64,000 nt of DNA from CADCWN01 sp046328475 (lineage in GTDB: Bacteria; Chloroflexota; Chloroflexia; Thermomicrobiales; CADCWN01), in the NCBI GenBank assembly GCA_046328475.1, contig JAXLWN010000014.1:46388-110387 (forward strand), given 5' to 3'. The notes under the pieces were generated by a model. The model made no database searches. It was given only the letters and a program-made list of their open reading frames with translations, and was not told the origin of the DNA. Positions 1-8,477 of this stretch are shown in pieces (within the stretch, counting starts at the first letter, position 1; each line of letters starts with the position of its first letter). The position numbers and the translations under genes are program-made.

Positions 1-19
1 TCCATGCGTCCTCCTTACG

Positions 20-171
20 AGTGCTGAGTGCTGAGTGCTGAGTGCTGAGTGCTGAGTTGGGACGAAGTAACGAGTAACGAGTAACGAGTAACGAGGGAGG
101 GGTTTTCTGCCCGACCGCCCGACTACCCAACTGCCCGACCCTACCCAGCACTCAGCACTCAGCACTCACCA
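20..171. repeat. composite heptamer array, locus 1
   Basis: Tandem copies of the 7-mer GTGCTGA (about 22-57) are followed by GTAACGA copies (about 66-95), a short G/T-rich spacer, CCGACC-type units (about 110-145) and then CAGCACT, the reverse complement of the first word (about 147-170). The whole can fold back on itself. The same block order recurs at 26062-26193. The last codons of the neighbouring GNAT gene are made of this repeat. Confidence 0.85.
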
Positions 172-646
172 GTAGTTCCAACTCGATCTCATCCCGAAGT
201 GGGATGCCGTGATCGCCGATCAGCGGAATTTGCGGCTTCTGTCGCCGCGCCTCGGTCACGGCGTCGCGGTGGACGGCGACCAGCACGAAGCTCCGATGCT
301 GGTAGAAACGCAGCGCGTCGAGATTGTCGTTGGTCGTGATTAGCCAGACGCGACGGCAGGTGGCTGCGGCTGCCGCGTCGCGCACCGCCGCGATCAGCGC
401 CGTGCCGATTCCCTGCCCGCTGGTGATGCTATCGAGCGAGACCAGCTCGCAGTCGTCGCCCGCGACGTGATAGGTCGCCAGGCCAACCGGCGCGTCCCCC
501 CGCAGCGCGACGAAGCCGGGCAACTGGGCTGCATCGTGCTGCTGCCCGCGCGACACGACAACTGTTGCCCCCCAACTCTCCGTGAGGAGCGCCGTCGCCC
601 ACGCGCGGTGGGCATCTCCGAACGGCACAATCGCGATGTCGCCCAT
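152..646 (-). CDS. GNAT family N-acetyltransferase
   Basis: A 164-residue GCN5-related acetyltransferase, expected to move an acetyl group from acetyl-CoA to an amine; the substrate is unknown. The acetyl-CoA loop is seen as SGQGIGTALI, followed by a typical NLDALRFYQHRSF segment where the C-terminal helix and strand lie. I chose the ATG at 646 because AGGGGGA lies about 9 bases upstream; the longer reading from a TTG at 670 has no such site. It follows the PHP gene by a short gap on the same strand, so the two are probably cotranscribed. The last five residues (VSAEC) are encoded by the adjoining GTGCTGA tandem array, so the repeat has supplied the stop codon. Confidence 0.8.
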   Translation of the reverse strand: MGDIAIVPFGDAHRAWATALLTESWGATVVVSRGQQHDAAQLPGFVALRGDAPVGLATYHVAGDDCELVSLDSITSGQGIGTALIAAVRDAAAAATCRRVWLITTNDNLDALRFYQHRSFVLVAVHRDAVTEARRQKPQIPLIGDHGIPLRDEIELELLVSAEC

Positions 647-686
647 CGGCGCTGCTCCCCCTGCCCGCAACCCTTTCGCCCGGCGA

Positions 687-1532
687 CTACTCCGCCAGCG
701 TCAGCCCCAGGCGCGACAGCAGGTCGCGCGCCAGTTCGACTGGATAGGGGATCGGGTCGCGCGGTCGCCCTGGCCCGTGCGAATCGGAGCCGCAGGAGCG
801 CAGCAAGCCGTGGCGGTCGGCCAGCGCCGCGTATTCGCGCACCTGCTCGGGCGTGTGGGTCGGGTAGTGGACCTCCAGGCCATCGAGCGGCGCATAGTCG
901 AGCATCTGCGCCAACCGCTCGGGGCTCAGGATGCCCGCGCCCTCGTCGCGGCCGGGGTGCGCCAGGATCGCCACCCCGCCCGCCGCGTGCGCCGCCGCGA
1001 CCGCCTCCGCCAGCGGCACGTCGATGTAGAACGGCACCCCCAGCCGATGCTCCACGAACTGGTTCGCCTCCAGCATCGTGTTCGCCAGGTCGTCGCGGAT
1101 CAGCGCATCCATCACGTAGATCGGCAGCGGCGGGCGACCCGCCACGGCCACCTCCAGCGACGGCACCGCATAGCCACCCCGGTGCAATCGGTTGATCGCC
1201 TCGGTCGCGCGGTCGATGTGCTCCTGCCGCTGACGATCCACCAACTCGCGCAGCGGCCCGCGCGCGGCATCCGCGCCGTAGACGAGCAGGTGCCACTGGC
1301 GACCATCCCAGCGCGTCGTCACCTCCACGCCGCTGACCAGGGCGATCCCCCGCGCCGCCGCCAGCGCCGCCACCGGCGCGACCGAGTCAAGCGCGTCGTG
1401 ATCGGCCACCGCCATCGCCGCGATGCCGAGCGCGGCGATCCGCTCGACCAGCGTCTCCGGGGTCCAGCGCCCGTCGGAGGCGGTGGTGTGCATGTGCAGA
1501 TCAATCGTCGCGTCGGCGCGCAGTGCAGGCAT
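687..1532 (-). CDS. PHP-domain metal-dependent phosphoesterase
   Basis: A 281-residue polymerase-and-histidinol-phosphatase (PHP) domain protein. The metal ligands are visible as HMH at residues 12-14, the AVADHDA motif, a conserved E in SGVEV, and GSDSHG near the C-terminus. The length and motif order match the TrpH/RNase AM-like branch, whose members hydrolyse 3',5'-nucleoside bisphosphates or short RNA 5' ends; the exact substrate here is inferred only at family level. It is cytoplasmic, without a signal sequence. It is the upstream member of a two-gene unit with the GNAT gene and diverges from the phosphohexomutase gene. Confidence 0.8.
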   Translation of the reverse strand: MPALRADATIDLHMHTTASDGRWTPETLVERIAALGIAAMAVADHDALDSVAPVAALAAARGIALVSGVEVTTRWDGRQWHLLVYGADAARGPLRELVDRQRQEHIDRATEAINRLHRGGYAVPSLEVAVAGRPPLPIYVMDALIRDDLANTMLEANQFVEHRLGVPFYIDVPLAEAVAAAHAAGGVAILAHPGRDEGAGILSPERLAQMLDYAPLDGLEVHYPTHTPEQVREYAALADRHGLLRSCGSDSHGPGRPRDPIPYPVELARDLLSRLGLTLAE

Positions 1533-1610
1533 CGCAACTCCCCGAATCGAATCCAGCCGCAGCCGTAGTGTACACTAGCCCCGGAACGGGCGCGGCCCGC
1601 ATCCAACCCG

Positions 1611-1635
1611 AAATCCCCCAGGAATGGGGGGCTTT
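1611..1635. repeat. short C5/G5 hairpin
   Basis: CCCCCA and TGGGGG are separated by GGAA and flanked by A and T runs. It sits between the divergent PHP and phosphohexomutase genes. A similar C6/G6 hairpin lies at 63872-63899, so this may be a dispersed element. Confidence 0.5.
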
Positions 1636-1660
1636 GCGGCGGTGGCGAACCTGCCAACGG

Positions 1661-1694
1661 CCCACAGTCCACAGTCCACGGTCCACAGTCTACA
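1661..1694. repeat. ACAGTCC tandem 7-mers
   Basis: Four to five imperfect copies of the 7-mer CCACAGT end just before the ribosome binding site of the phosphohexomutase gene. It is part of the window-wide family of short-word arrays. Confidence 0.75.
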
Positions 1695-1710
1695 GCGATA
1701 GGAGGTGGGG

Positions 1711-3051
1711 GTGAATCCGGGGATTTTTAAGGCATACGATGTGCGCGGCGTCTACCCGGGCGAGTTGAACGAGGAGATCGCCTACCAGATCGGCCGAGCG
1801 GCCGTCGCCTACCTCGGCGTCGAGCAGATCGCGGTCGGGCGCGACATGCGCATCTCCGGTCCCGAGGTCGCCGGGGGGCTGATGCGCGGCATGGCGCACC
1901 AGGGCGCGGATGTGATCAATCTGGGCCTGACCAGCACCGACGAACTCTATTTCGCGGTCGGCAAGTTCGGCTACCCCGCCGGTGTGATGGTCACGGCCTC
2001 GCACAACCCCGCCGAGTACAACGGGCTGAAGATGTGCCGCGCCGAGGCCTTCCCGATCAGCGACGAGACGGGCCTGCTCGACATGCGCGACATGATCCTC
2101 CAGGATCGCCTGCCCGAGCCGACGCGCACCGGCTCGATCACCGACCGCGACGTGCTCGCGGCCTACGTCGAGCACTGCCTCAGCTTCATCGACCGCGCGG
2201 CCCTCCGCCCGCTCAAGGTCGTCGCCGACGCCGGCAACGGCATGGCCGGGATGACGCTGCCGAGCGTCTTTGCCCAACTGCCCTGCGAACTGATCCCGCT
2301 CTACTTCGAACTGGATGGCTCCTTCCCGAACCACGAGGCGAACCCGATCGAGCCGGAGAACATCCGCGATTTGCAGAACAAGGTGCGCGAGACCGGCGCG
2401 GACCTCGGGGTCGCGTTCGACGGCGACGCCGACCGGATGTTCCTGGTGGACGAGCATGGCACCTTCGTCGGTGGCGACATGGTGACGGCGATGGTGGCGC
2501 AGCGGATGCTCGCGCGCTATCCTGGCGCGGCGATCGTCTACAACCTGATCTGCTCGCGCAGCGTGCCGCAGACGATCCAGGCGGCGGGCGGGCGGGCGAT
2601 CCGCGAGCGGGTCGGCCACTCCTTCATCAAGGCGACGATGCGGACGGAGGACGCCGTCTTCGGCGGCGAGCACTCGGGCCACTTCTACTTCCGCGACAAC
2701 TGGTACGCCGACTCCGGCCTGATCGCCTTCCTGACGACGCTGGAACTCCTCTCCGCCGCGAACCAGTCCCTCTCGGGCGTGCTTAAGCCGCTCGATCCGT
2801 TCGTCCGTTCCGGGGAGATCAACTCCGAGGTCGCCGACATCAAGGCGGTCCTGGCCCGCGTGGAGGAGACGCACCGCGCCGCCGGGGCGCAGATCGACAA
2901 GCTGGACGGCCTCACCGTCGAATACCCCGACTGGTGGTTCAACCTCCGCGCCTCCAACACGCAACCCCTCCTGCGCCTCAACGTCGAAGCCTCCGACGAC
3001 GCCCAACTGAAAGAAAAGACGGCTGAGGTGCTGCAACTCGTCCGGTCGTAA
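1711..3051 (+). CDS. manB: phosphomannomutase/phosphoglucomutase
   Basis: A 446-residue alpha-D-phosphohexomutase that interconverts hexose 1- and 6-phosphates (mannose and/or glucose). The four hallmark regions are present in order: the phosphoserine loop TASHNPAEYNG near residue 98, the metal loop FDGDADR near 238, the sugar-binding GEHSGH near 316, and the phosphate-binding RASNTQPLLR near 415. The GTG at 1711 is the likely start because AGGAGG ends five bases upstream; a GTG six bases earlier would overlap that site. The product is cytoplasmic and would supply sugar phosphates for nucleotide sugars and glycans. Sequence alone does not settle mannose versus glucose preference. Confidence 0.9.
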   Translation: MNPGIFKAYDVRGVYPGELNEEIAYQIGRAAVAYLGVEQIAVGRDMRISGPEVAGGLMRGMAHQGADVINLGLTSTDELYFAVGKFGYPAGVMVTASHNPAEYNGLKMCRAEAFPISDETGLLDMRDMILQDRLPEPTRTGSITDRDVLAAYVEHCLSFIDRAALRPLKVVADAGNGMAGMTLPSVFAQLPCELIPLYFELDGSFPNHEANPIEPENIRDLQNKVRETGADLGVAFDGDADRMFLVDEHGTFVGGDMVTAMVAQRMLARYPGAAIVYNLICSRSVPQTIQAAGGRAIRERVGHSFIKATMRTEDAVFGGEHSGHFYFRDNWYADSGLIAFLTTLELLSAANQSLSGVLKPLDPFVRSGEINSEVADIKAVLARVEETHRAAGAQIDKLDGLTVEYPDWWFNLRASNTQPLLRLNVEASDDAQLKEKTAEVLQLVRS

Positions 3052-3059
3052 GGGACGAC

Positions 3060-3375
3060 CGAACCGCCAAGACGCCAAGAACGCCAAGAGGGGGACGGAT
3101 TTAACCGCAGAGGACGCGGAGGACGCCGCGACGGGGGAGAGGAGAGTGAGGGAAACGGATGCTTCGCTGCGCTCAGCATGTCAGGGTAAGGCGCTGGCCT
3201 TGATTTGTCATCCTAGTATCCGTCCCCCTTCTCTCGTCTCCGTCTCCCTTCGTCTCCGCGTCCTCCGCGTCCTCTGCGGTTAAATCGTCTTTCGCCTCTG
3301 CGTCGTCCTCTGCGTCTCCGAGTCTCTGCGGTCTTCCGTCTCCCTTCTCCCCTCTCCCCTCTCCCCTCATCCCGT
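3060..3375. repeat. 9-mer arrays in inverted arrangement
   Basis: Downstream of the phosphohexomutase stop are CGCCAAGA-type units (3064-3090), then GCAGAGGAC-type units (3104-3130), a short unique spacer, and then long runs of the reverse complement CCTCTGCGT with derived words (about 3236-3345). The two halves can pair. The same two words in the same order recur at 7886-8108 and 25008-25231. This accounts for most of the 444 bp between the two genes. Confidence 0.8.
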
Positions 3376-3383
3376 CGCCCCGC

Positions 3384-3412
3384 TTGCCCCACCCCACACA
3401 ACGGCGTATACT
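3384..3412 (+). promoter_or_regulatory. sigma-70 type promoter for udg
   Basis: TTGCCC at 3384-3389 and TATACT at 3407-3412 are separated by 17 bases. It lies about 85 bp upstream of the uracil-DNA glycosylase start and downstream of the repeat arrays. Confidence 0.5.
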
Positions 3413-3436
3413 ACCCTCCGGAGTGAACGTACACTT

Positions 3437-3482
3437 CAACCCTCGTCACTCGTCACTCATCACTCGTTACTCGTTACTCGTC
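3437..3482. repeat. CTCGTTA/CTCGTCA tandem 7-mers
   Basis: Six or so copies of ACTCGTC and ACTCGTT end immediately before the AAGGGGG ribosome binding site of the udg gene, so they lie in its leader. This is the reverse complement of the GTAACGA word seen at locus 1. Confidence 0.8.
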
Positions 3483-3495
3483 AAAGGGGGCTGCC

Positions 3496-4134
3496 GTGTC
3501 AGCGAATCCTGCCCAGGTTGCGGGGGCCGATATCGCGCTCTTGCGCGAGTTGGTGAGCGCCTGCACCGCCTGCGAACTCCATCGCGGGACGAAGTGCGCC
3601 GTGCCCGGCGAGGGTCCGGTGCCCGCCGAGATGATGTTCATCGGCGAGGCACCCGGCTATCACGAGGACCAGCGCGGGCAGCCCTTCATCGGCGCGGCCG
3701 GACAGTTCCTGAACGAGTTGCTGGCGAAGATCGACCTCGACCGCTCGCAGGTCTACATCACCAACGTGGTCAAGCACCGCCCCCCCGGCAATCGCGACCC
3801 GCTGCCGGACGAGATCGCCGCCTGCCGCCCCTATCTCGACCGCCAGATCGCCCTCGTCAACCCCAAGATCATCATCACCCTCGGCCGCTTCTCGATGGCG
3901 CGCTGGTTCCCCGGCGGGCGCATCTCGCAGATTCACGGCCAGCCGAAGCTCGCCGACGGCCGGATCATCGTCCCGATGTTCCACCCGGCTGCCGCGCTCC
4001 ACCAGGCCGCCCTGAAACCGGCCATCGAAGCCGACTTCCTCAAACTCCCCCGCATCCTCGCCGAAATGCGCCAGAAACTGGAGACCGAAGAAGCCGCCGC
4101 CCAGCCCAAGCTGTCGCAGTCGCGACTCTTCTGA
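3496..4134 (+). CDS. udg: uracil-DNA glycosylase, family 4
   Basis: A 212-residue glycosylase that removes uracil from DNA to start base excision repair. Family-4 features are seen: C23-x2-C26 at the N-terminus, GEAPGYHED (motif A), the NVVKHRPPGNRDP stretch, C110, and the HPAAALHQ motif near the C-terminus. Family-4 enzymes normally bind a 4Fe-4S cluster with four cysteines; here the third position, usually KCRPP, is His94. C23, C26 and C110 remain. The GTG start at 3496 has AAGGGGG upstream. Identity is secure; the cluster state is not. Confidence 0.88.
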   Translation: MSANPAQVAGADIALLRELVSACTACELHRGTKCAVPGEGPVPAEMMFIGEAPGYHEDQRGQPFIGAAGQFLNELLAKIDLDRSQVYITNVVKHRPPGNRDPLPDEIAACRPYLDRQIALVNPKIIITLGRFSMARWFPGGRISQIHGQPKLADGRIIVPMFHPAAALHQAALKPAIEADFLKLPRILAEMRQKLETEEAAAQPKLSQSRLF

Positions 4135-4222
4135 AGTACGAAGTACGAACGACGAAGTACGAAGTAGCGGGTGATTAGCACCACGTTACTTCGTACTTCG
4201 TACTTCTCACTTCGTACTTCGT
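4133..4222. repeat. GAAGTAC arrays, inverted pair
   Basis: GAAGTAC units at 4134-4162 are followed after about 25 bp by the reverse complement GTACTTC units at 4187-4220. The left arm overlaps the udg stop codon. The same pair of arms, including the GAACGAC variant, is found at 11557-11655. The arrangement could form a long hairpin after udg. Confidence 0.85.
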
Positions 4223-4223
4223 T

Positions 4224-4229
4224 TATACT
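4224..4229 (+). promoter_or_regulatory. -10 element upstream of tyrA
   Basis: TATACT lies directly after the inverted GTACTTC array and about 85 bp before tyrA. No good -35 box is visible, so this is tentative. TATACT recurs upstream of several genes here (6210, 8472, 30792, 54635, 59058). Confidence 0.35.
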
Positions 4230-4313
4230 TTCCCGAAGGCATTGTGCAGCGCACGTCGCCAATGAGCCGGTCGCCACGCGGCAGATTCGGCGAGGGAAAG
4301 GACCGCCACCACC

Positions 4314-5366
4314 ATGGAACGAGTCGCCATCATCGGTCTCGGTCTGATCGGCACATCGATCGGCCTCGGCTTGCGCGAATGGAACGCGCGCGAGAAGAAG
4401 CGAGACAATCAAGATCGCATTTACGTCGTCGGGTTCGACTCCGACCTCTCCCAGCAGTCGCTGGCGAAGAAGATGAAGGCGCTCGACGACACCGCCTGGG
4501 ATATGCCCGCAGTCGTGCGCGATGCCGATGTCGTGATCGTGGCGACACCGGTCGGCGCGGTCCCCGACGTCTTCCGCACCATCGGCGATCACCTCAAGCA
4601 CGGTTCGGTCGTCACCGACGTCTGCTCGACCAAGGGCAACGTGATGGACTGGGCGCGCGAGCTGCTGCCGACGACGACCAGTTTCGTCGGGGGGCACCCG
4701 ATGGCGGGCAAGACGCAGAGCACCGAGGCCGCCGAGGCCACGCTGTTCAAGGGCGCAACCTGGTGCATCTGCCCGTCGGTGCGCGCCCCAGAAGCGGCGG
4801 TGCAGACGGTCATCGGACTCGTCGCCGCGCTCGAAGCGGAATCGCAGTTTGTCGACCCCTACGAGCACGACGGCTTTGTCGGCGGCGTCAGCCACCTGCC
4901 CTTCATGCTCTCCAGCGTGCTGATGAACACCGTCAGCAGCGGGCCGGGCTGGCGCGACATGAAACTGTTGAGCGCCAGCGGCTTCCGCGATGTCTCGCGC
5001 CTCGCGGGCGGCAGCGTCGATATGCACCGCGACATCTGCCTCACCAACACCGACAGCATCGTGCGCTGGATCGACGAGTTCGCCGCGAACTTGCAGGAGA
5101 TTCGCGGCGTGCTGGTCGGCCCCGAGGAAGCGCGCCCCGCCGCGCTCACCGAATTCTTCACGAAGGCGCGCGACGCCCGCGCCGACTGGGCCACCGCCGA
5201 GCGCGTCGTCGGCCAACTCGCCCAGGACACCGAGGGCGAACTGAGCCGCAACGCCATGGCCGGCCAGTTCAGCCAGATGCTCTTCGGCGGCCTCGCCCGC
5301 CGTCGCCGCCCCGACGACCTCGTGAAGAAGGAAGAGAAGAAGCCCGAGCGCGCCGACCGACGATAG
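4314..5366 (+). CDS. tyrA: prephenate dehydrogenase
   Basis: A 350-residue NAD(P)-dependent dehydrogenase that converts prephenate to 4-hydroxyphenylpyruvate in tyrosine synthesis. The Rossmann motif GLGLIGTSIG is at residues 8-17, followed by VIVATPVGAV, DVCSTKG and the substrate-binding GGHPMAGK typical of TyrA. The C-terminal helical dimerisation region contains the expected GGVSHLPF segment. No ACT or chorismate mutase domain is fused, so it is the monofunctional form. A lysine- and arginine-rich tail ends the protein. It is followed by a 21-bp perfect hairpin. Confidence 0.9.
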   Translation: MERVAIIGLGLIGTSIGLGLREWNAREKKRDNQDRIYVVGFDSDLSQQSLAKKMKALDDTAWDMPAVVRDADVVIVATPVGAVPDVFRTIGDHLKHGSVVTDVCSTKGNVMDWARELLPTTTSFVGGHPMAGKTQSTEAAEATLFKGATWCICPSVRAPEAAVQTVIGLVAALEAESQFVDPYEHDGFVGGVSHLPFMLSSVLMNTVSSGPGWRDMKLLSASGFRDVSRLAGGSVDMHRDICLTNTDSIVRWIDEFAANLQEIRGVLVGPEEARPAALTEFFTKARDARADWATAERVVGQLAQDTEGELSRNAMAGQFSQMLFGGLARRRRPDDLVKKEEKKPERADRR

Positions 5367-5410
5367 ATCGTGGGGGCAGGGCGTGATAGCGTAACTTACT
5401 CGACTCTTAA

Positions 5411-5455
5411 CACACGAAGGGCGGTGGCGTTCAGAACGCCACCGCCCTTCGTGTG
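5411..5455. terminator. 21-bp perfect hairpin after tyrA
   Basis: Two perfect 21-base arms (5411-5431 and 5435-5455) enclose the loop CAG, starting and ending with CACACG and CGTGTG. It lies between convergent genes and could act as a bidirectional terminator. There is no clear U tract on the + strand. Confidence 0.65.
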
Positions 5456-5458
5456 TCT

Positions 5459-5545
5459 TCGTCCTTGGCGTCCTCGGCGTCTTGGCGGTTCAACCGTCTC
5501 CTCGCTCCTTCACGCCCTCACGCCCTCACGCCCTCACATCCCCAC
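5459..5545. repeat. CTTGGCGTC and CCCTCACG arrays
   Basis: Units of CTTGGCGTC (5463-5490) are followed by repeated CCCTCACG (5514-5540). They end at the stop codon of the convergent hypothetical gene. Confidence 0.7.
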
Positions 5546-5548
5546 ACG

Positions 5549-6100
5549 CTACGGCACCAACCGCCACTCGCTCGGCAGCTCGTAGCGGTAGAGGTGCCGC
5601 GTGGGACGCCCGGAGACGCGGATGCGGCCCCGGTCGCGGCGCAGCAGGCCACAGTAGGAGTTCTGCACCTGCACGATCCGCCGCGCGGGGAGGTTGTAGA
5701 GGATCAGCCCGCTGTGGACCGGCGCGAGGCTGGCGCGGCGGGTCACGTCGTCCACCACCCGAAAGGGCGGCAGATCGGCGGAGACACTGGTCGCCACCAT
5801 GTCGTGGATCGTCTGATAATTGCCGGGTGCGTTGTGCTCATCGAACAGGGCCAAACCATCGATCAGCGTCTCGATCAGCTCGGGGTCGTATGGCTTGGCG
5901 ACGGCGAGTAGATCCTCCAGCGTCGGCGGGTTGCGGCTGCACGCGGCGGCAAAGATCTTGGCACCGTGGGCCGGGCTGACGAAGCTCACCGCGCCCGCCG
6001 GGTCGATCACCGTCAATCGAAAATTCGTCACGTCTCGCTCGATCCTCCGCCCGCCACGGGCACGCGTCACCTCGCCGCGTCGCATCGACGCGACTACCAT
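5549..6100 (-). CDS. hypothetical protein
   Basis: I do not recognise this protein of about 183 residues (ATG at 6100; a longer reading to 6172 is open). It is soluble, with no signal or membrane segment. It has a hydrophobic patch around VTNFRLTVIDPAGAVSFV, a central acidic stretch (LIDGLALFDEH) and an R-rich C-terminus. Codon bias fits the neighbours. It diverges from the ThiF-like gene, and the intervening 150 bp contains a TATACT box for the + gene. No function is proposed and the start is uncertain. Confidence 0.5.
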   Translation of the reverse strand: MVVASMRRGEVTRARGGRRIERDVTNFRLTVIDPAGAVSFVSPAHGAKIFAAACSRNPPTLEDLLAVAKPYDPELIETLIDGLALFDEHNAPGNYQTIHDMVATSVSADLPPFRVVDDVTRRASLAPVHSGLILYNLPARRIVQVQNSYCGLLRRDRGRIRVSGRPTRHLYRYELPSEWRLVP

Positions 6101-6252
6101 CGCGGACACCCCGGAAGTCCCCCGGCGACATTGCCCGATGCGGCAAGTGTACCAAACCACCCCCCGCCACATCCGAACGAGCGTGCGGCTGCGCCGTTCC
6201 CCGGCCTGCTATACTTCGGGAAGTATCGTGCCTTCGTGGGAGTTTACCGCCG

Positions 6253-7295
6253 ATGACCGTCCCCGACCTGGGCCGCTACGCGCGGCAGATGATCTACCCG
6301 GCGATCGGCGAGACCGGGCAGCGTGCCCTCGCCGAGGCTCGCGTCTTGCTGGTCGGCTGCGGCGCGCTCGGCACTCACCTGGCCGACCACTCGTGCGCGC
6401 GGGCGTCGGCCACTTGCGGTTGGTGGACCGCGATTTTGTCGAGCTCCACAACCTCCAGCGTCAGGTTCTCTTCGACGAGGACGACCAGGCGCGCGGCGTG
6501 CCGAAGGCGATCGCCGCCGCCGAGAAGCTGCGCCGGATCAACTCCACCGTCACCATCGAGCCGATCGTGGACGACGCCAACGCCGGGAACATCGCCGCGC
6601 TAATCGATGGCGTCCACCTGATCCTCGATGGCACCGACAACTTCGAGACCCGCTACCTGCTCAACGACGCGGCGCTGCGCGCGGGGCTGCCGTGGGTCTA
6701 TGGCGGCGTGCTGGCCTCCTACGGCATGACGATGACCATCCTGCCGGGAGAGACCGCCTGCCTGCGCTGCCTCTTCCCCGACCCGCCGCCGCCCGGCGGT
6801 GCCCCGACCTGCGAGACGGCGGGCGTGCTCGGCCCGGCGGTCGCCATGATCGCCGCGTTCCAGGCGAGCGAGGCGCTGAAGCTGCTCGTCGGGGCGCGCG
6901 ACGTCGTCAACCGCGACCTGCTGGCGCTCGATGTCTGGCGGCTGACCGTCGATCGCCTCCCCGCCACGCGCCAGACCGACTGCCCGACCTGCGGCGACGG
7001 GGCGCGCAGCTACCCCTTCCTCGATCACGCCGCGTCGAGCCGCACCGTCACCCTCTGCGGGCGCAACGCCGTGCAGGTCAACGTCAACCCCGCGCCGACC
7101 GTCACCCTCGCCGCACTCGCCGACCGCCTGCGCCCGATCGGCACGGTCAAGCACAATGCGCACCTGTTGCGCTTCCGCCCCACCGAGCACGACGCGCACG
7201 AACTGGTCATCTTCCCCAACGGCCGCGCCATCATCCACGGCACCGACGAGCCCGCCGTCGCCCGCTCGCTCTACGCGCGATATGTTGGAATGTAG
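6253..7295 (+). pseudogene. ThiF/MoeB-type E1-like adenylyltransferase, frameshifted
   Basis: An E1-like enzyme of the ThiF/MoeB/HesA family, which adenylates the C-terminus of a ubiquitin-like sulfur carrier. The N-terminus (LGRYARQMIYP, VGCGALGTHLAD) is in one frame; from about 6390 the homology continues in another frame (VGHLRLVDRDFVELHNLQRQ, DGTDNFETRYLLND). Adding one base after GACCAC would restore a single ORF of roughly 345 codons. Both zinc-ligand CxxC pairs are present (CLRC and CPTC). The C-terminal 80 residues form a small extra domain, possibly carrier-like. An upstream TATACT box is at 6210. A sequencing error is as likely as a true mutation. Confidence 0.75.
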
Positions 7296-7299
7296 AATG

Positions 7300-7396
7300 G
7301 AGAATGGAGAATTGAGAAAGGGGTCGGTGGCAAGTAGAGCTTTGCGCTCACCACGGACCCTTTTCTCCATTCTCAATTCTCCATTCTTCATTCCAC
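7300..7396. repeat. GAGAATGGA arrays, inverted pair
   Basis: AGAATGGAGAATGGAGAATT units at 7300-7318 are matched by reverse-complement TCCATTCTCAATTC units at 7365-7393. They lie between the ThiF-like gene and the membrane-protein gene. The same word pair occurs at 43703-43806. Confidence 0.8.
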
Positions 7397-7434
7397 CCCC
7401 GCATGGTACAATTCCTCTGCGGAGGATGGTTCAG

Positions 7435-7878
7435 ATGCCCGATGGGTCACAGAAATACGAGCGCGAGATCGCCGAAATCCTGGAGCGCATGGATCGCGAG
7501 GAGCCGCGTGCCGAGCGGACCAAGCGCCAGGCGAAGCAGGCGGTGGAGCAGCGCAAGCAGACAGTCCAGCGCAGTTTCAACGACCTGCGCGGCATCGGTC
7601 GCCAGGCCGGCCAGTATGGCGGCTGGGTCTGGATCGGCCTGACCATCGGCATGGGCGTCCTCGGCCTGCTGTTGAAGAGCGTCCTGCCGATCCTCGGCGT
7701 GATCTGCGCCGTGCTGATGGTCCTGCTCTTCCTCAGCCCCCTGATCATGCGCGTCAGCGCCCCCGCCGACACCGGGCCGAAATACTGGCGCGGCAACGTG
7801 GTCGAATTCCAGCCGCGCGGCGGCCTCAGTGCCAAACTGCGCCACTGGTGGTGGCGACTCCGCTCCGGCCGGCGGTAA
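7435..7878 (+). CDS. small membrane protein with N-terminal coiled coil
   Basis: A 147-residue protein. Residues about 5-50 are highly charged and helical (repeated E/R/K with QAVEQRKQ), then two hydrophobic segments follow (GWVWIGLTIGMGVLGLLL and ILGVICAVLMVLLFLSPLIM), and the tail is basic. It is probably an inner-membrane protein with both ends in the cytoplasm. The ATG at 7435 is preferred because GGAGG lies nine bases upstream; the ATG at 7426 would abut that site. Family unknown. A terminator hairpin follows it. Confidence 0.65.
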   Translation: MPDGSQKYEREIAEILERMDREEPRAERTKRQAKQAVEQRKQTVQRSFNDLRGIGRQAGQYGGWVWIGLTIGMGVLGLLLKSVLPILGVICAVLMVLLFLSPLIMRVSAPADTGPKYWRGNVVEFQPRGGLSAKLRHWWWRLRSGRR

Positions 7879-7885
7879 ACAACCG

Positions 7886-8108
7886 GTTGAACCGCCAAGA
7901 CGCCAAGAAGGTCGCCAAGAGCGCCAACAATGACTGAAAAGGCGGGGGCGAGGAAAAATCCTCGCCCCGCCCTGTTTTCAATCAAACGTCTCGGTGTCCT
8001 CTGTGTCCTCTGTGGTTCAATCCGTCTCTCTTCTCTCTTCTCTCCTCGTCTCTGCATCCGCCGCGCCCTCTGCGGTCAAAACGTTCTTTCTTGGCGGTTC
8101 AAAACGTC
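7886..8108. repeat. CCAAGA and CTCTGTG arrays around a terminator
   Basis: GCCAAGA units (7889-7927) precede a rho-independent terminator (7941-7978), after which come TCCTCTGTG-type and CTCTTCTCT-type words (about 7990-8075) and a final CTTGGCGGTTC, the complement of the first word (8091-8101). The array pair thus brackets the terminator. Confidence 0.75.
7941..7978 (+). terminator. rho-independent terminator
   Basis: A 13-bp G+C stem (7941-7954 with 7959-7971, one bulged G) closes an AAAA loop and is followed by TGTTTT. It is well placed to end the transcript of the small membrane protein. Confidence 0.8.
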
Positions 8109-8448
8109 TCCTGTTAAATGGAAATGGGCCGCTACCCATTGCTGGGGTCACATCCGACCGCGGCCCGAGCCGGATGTCATGAGAGGATTGGGTTGAGGTT
8201 GGTGCGCCGGGTCCCGGACAACGGTGACCGGTCGGCACATCCGAACAAAGAGGCTGACCTGAGGCGCTCGCCGCTGCCGACCAGGGCACCACCCAGGAGG
8301 GTGGAATCGAGCAGCGGCTCCTGCGAAAACCATGCCTGCAAGCTCTCGGACCTCCAGGCAACTCGGGGCAGGCAACGTCAATGCGCTACGAAACCCCGTG
8401 TGCAAACTATACCGCAAATTCCATGCCACCGACAAGGGCCGCGCGCGT
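8109..8448. other. unassigned spacer before the darA promoter
   Basis: About 340 bp with no ORF that resembles a protein and no recognised RNA. It has a few short inverted repeats, such as CGGTGACCGG near 8220, but no consistent fold that I can justify. A promoter for the next gene begins at its right end. Confidence 0.4.
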
Positions 8449-8477
8449 TTGACAGTGGCCTGTCGCGCTCCTATACT
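8449..8477 (+). promoter_or_regulatory. consensus-like sigma-70 promoter for darA
   Basis: TTGACA at 8449-8454 and TATACT at 8472-8477 have an exact 17-base spacer. This is the best housekeeping promoter in the window. Transcription would start near 8484, giving a leader of about 105 nt before darA. Confidence 0.8.

Noticed and set aside
20..171. CRISPR array
   Set aside because: The units are 7-9 bp with no spacers and no cas genes are nearby; these are tandem words.
467..1195. Long + strand ORF opposite the GNAT and PHP genes
   Set aside because: It is the reverse reading of two well-supported genes, with Arg/Pro/Ala-rich low-complexity translation and no domain features.
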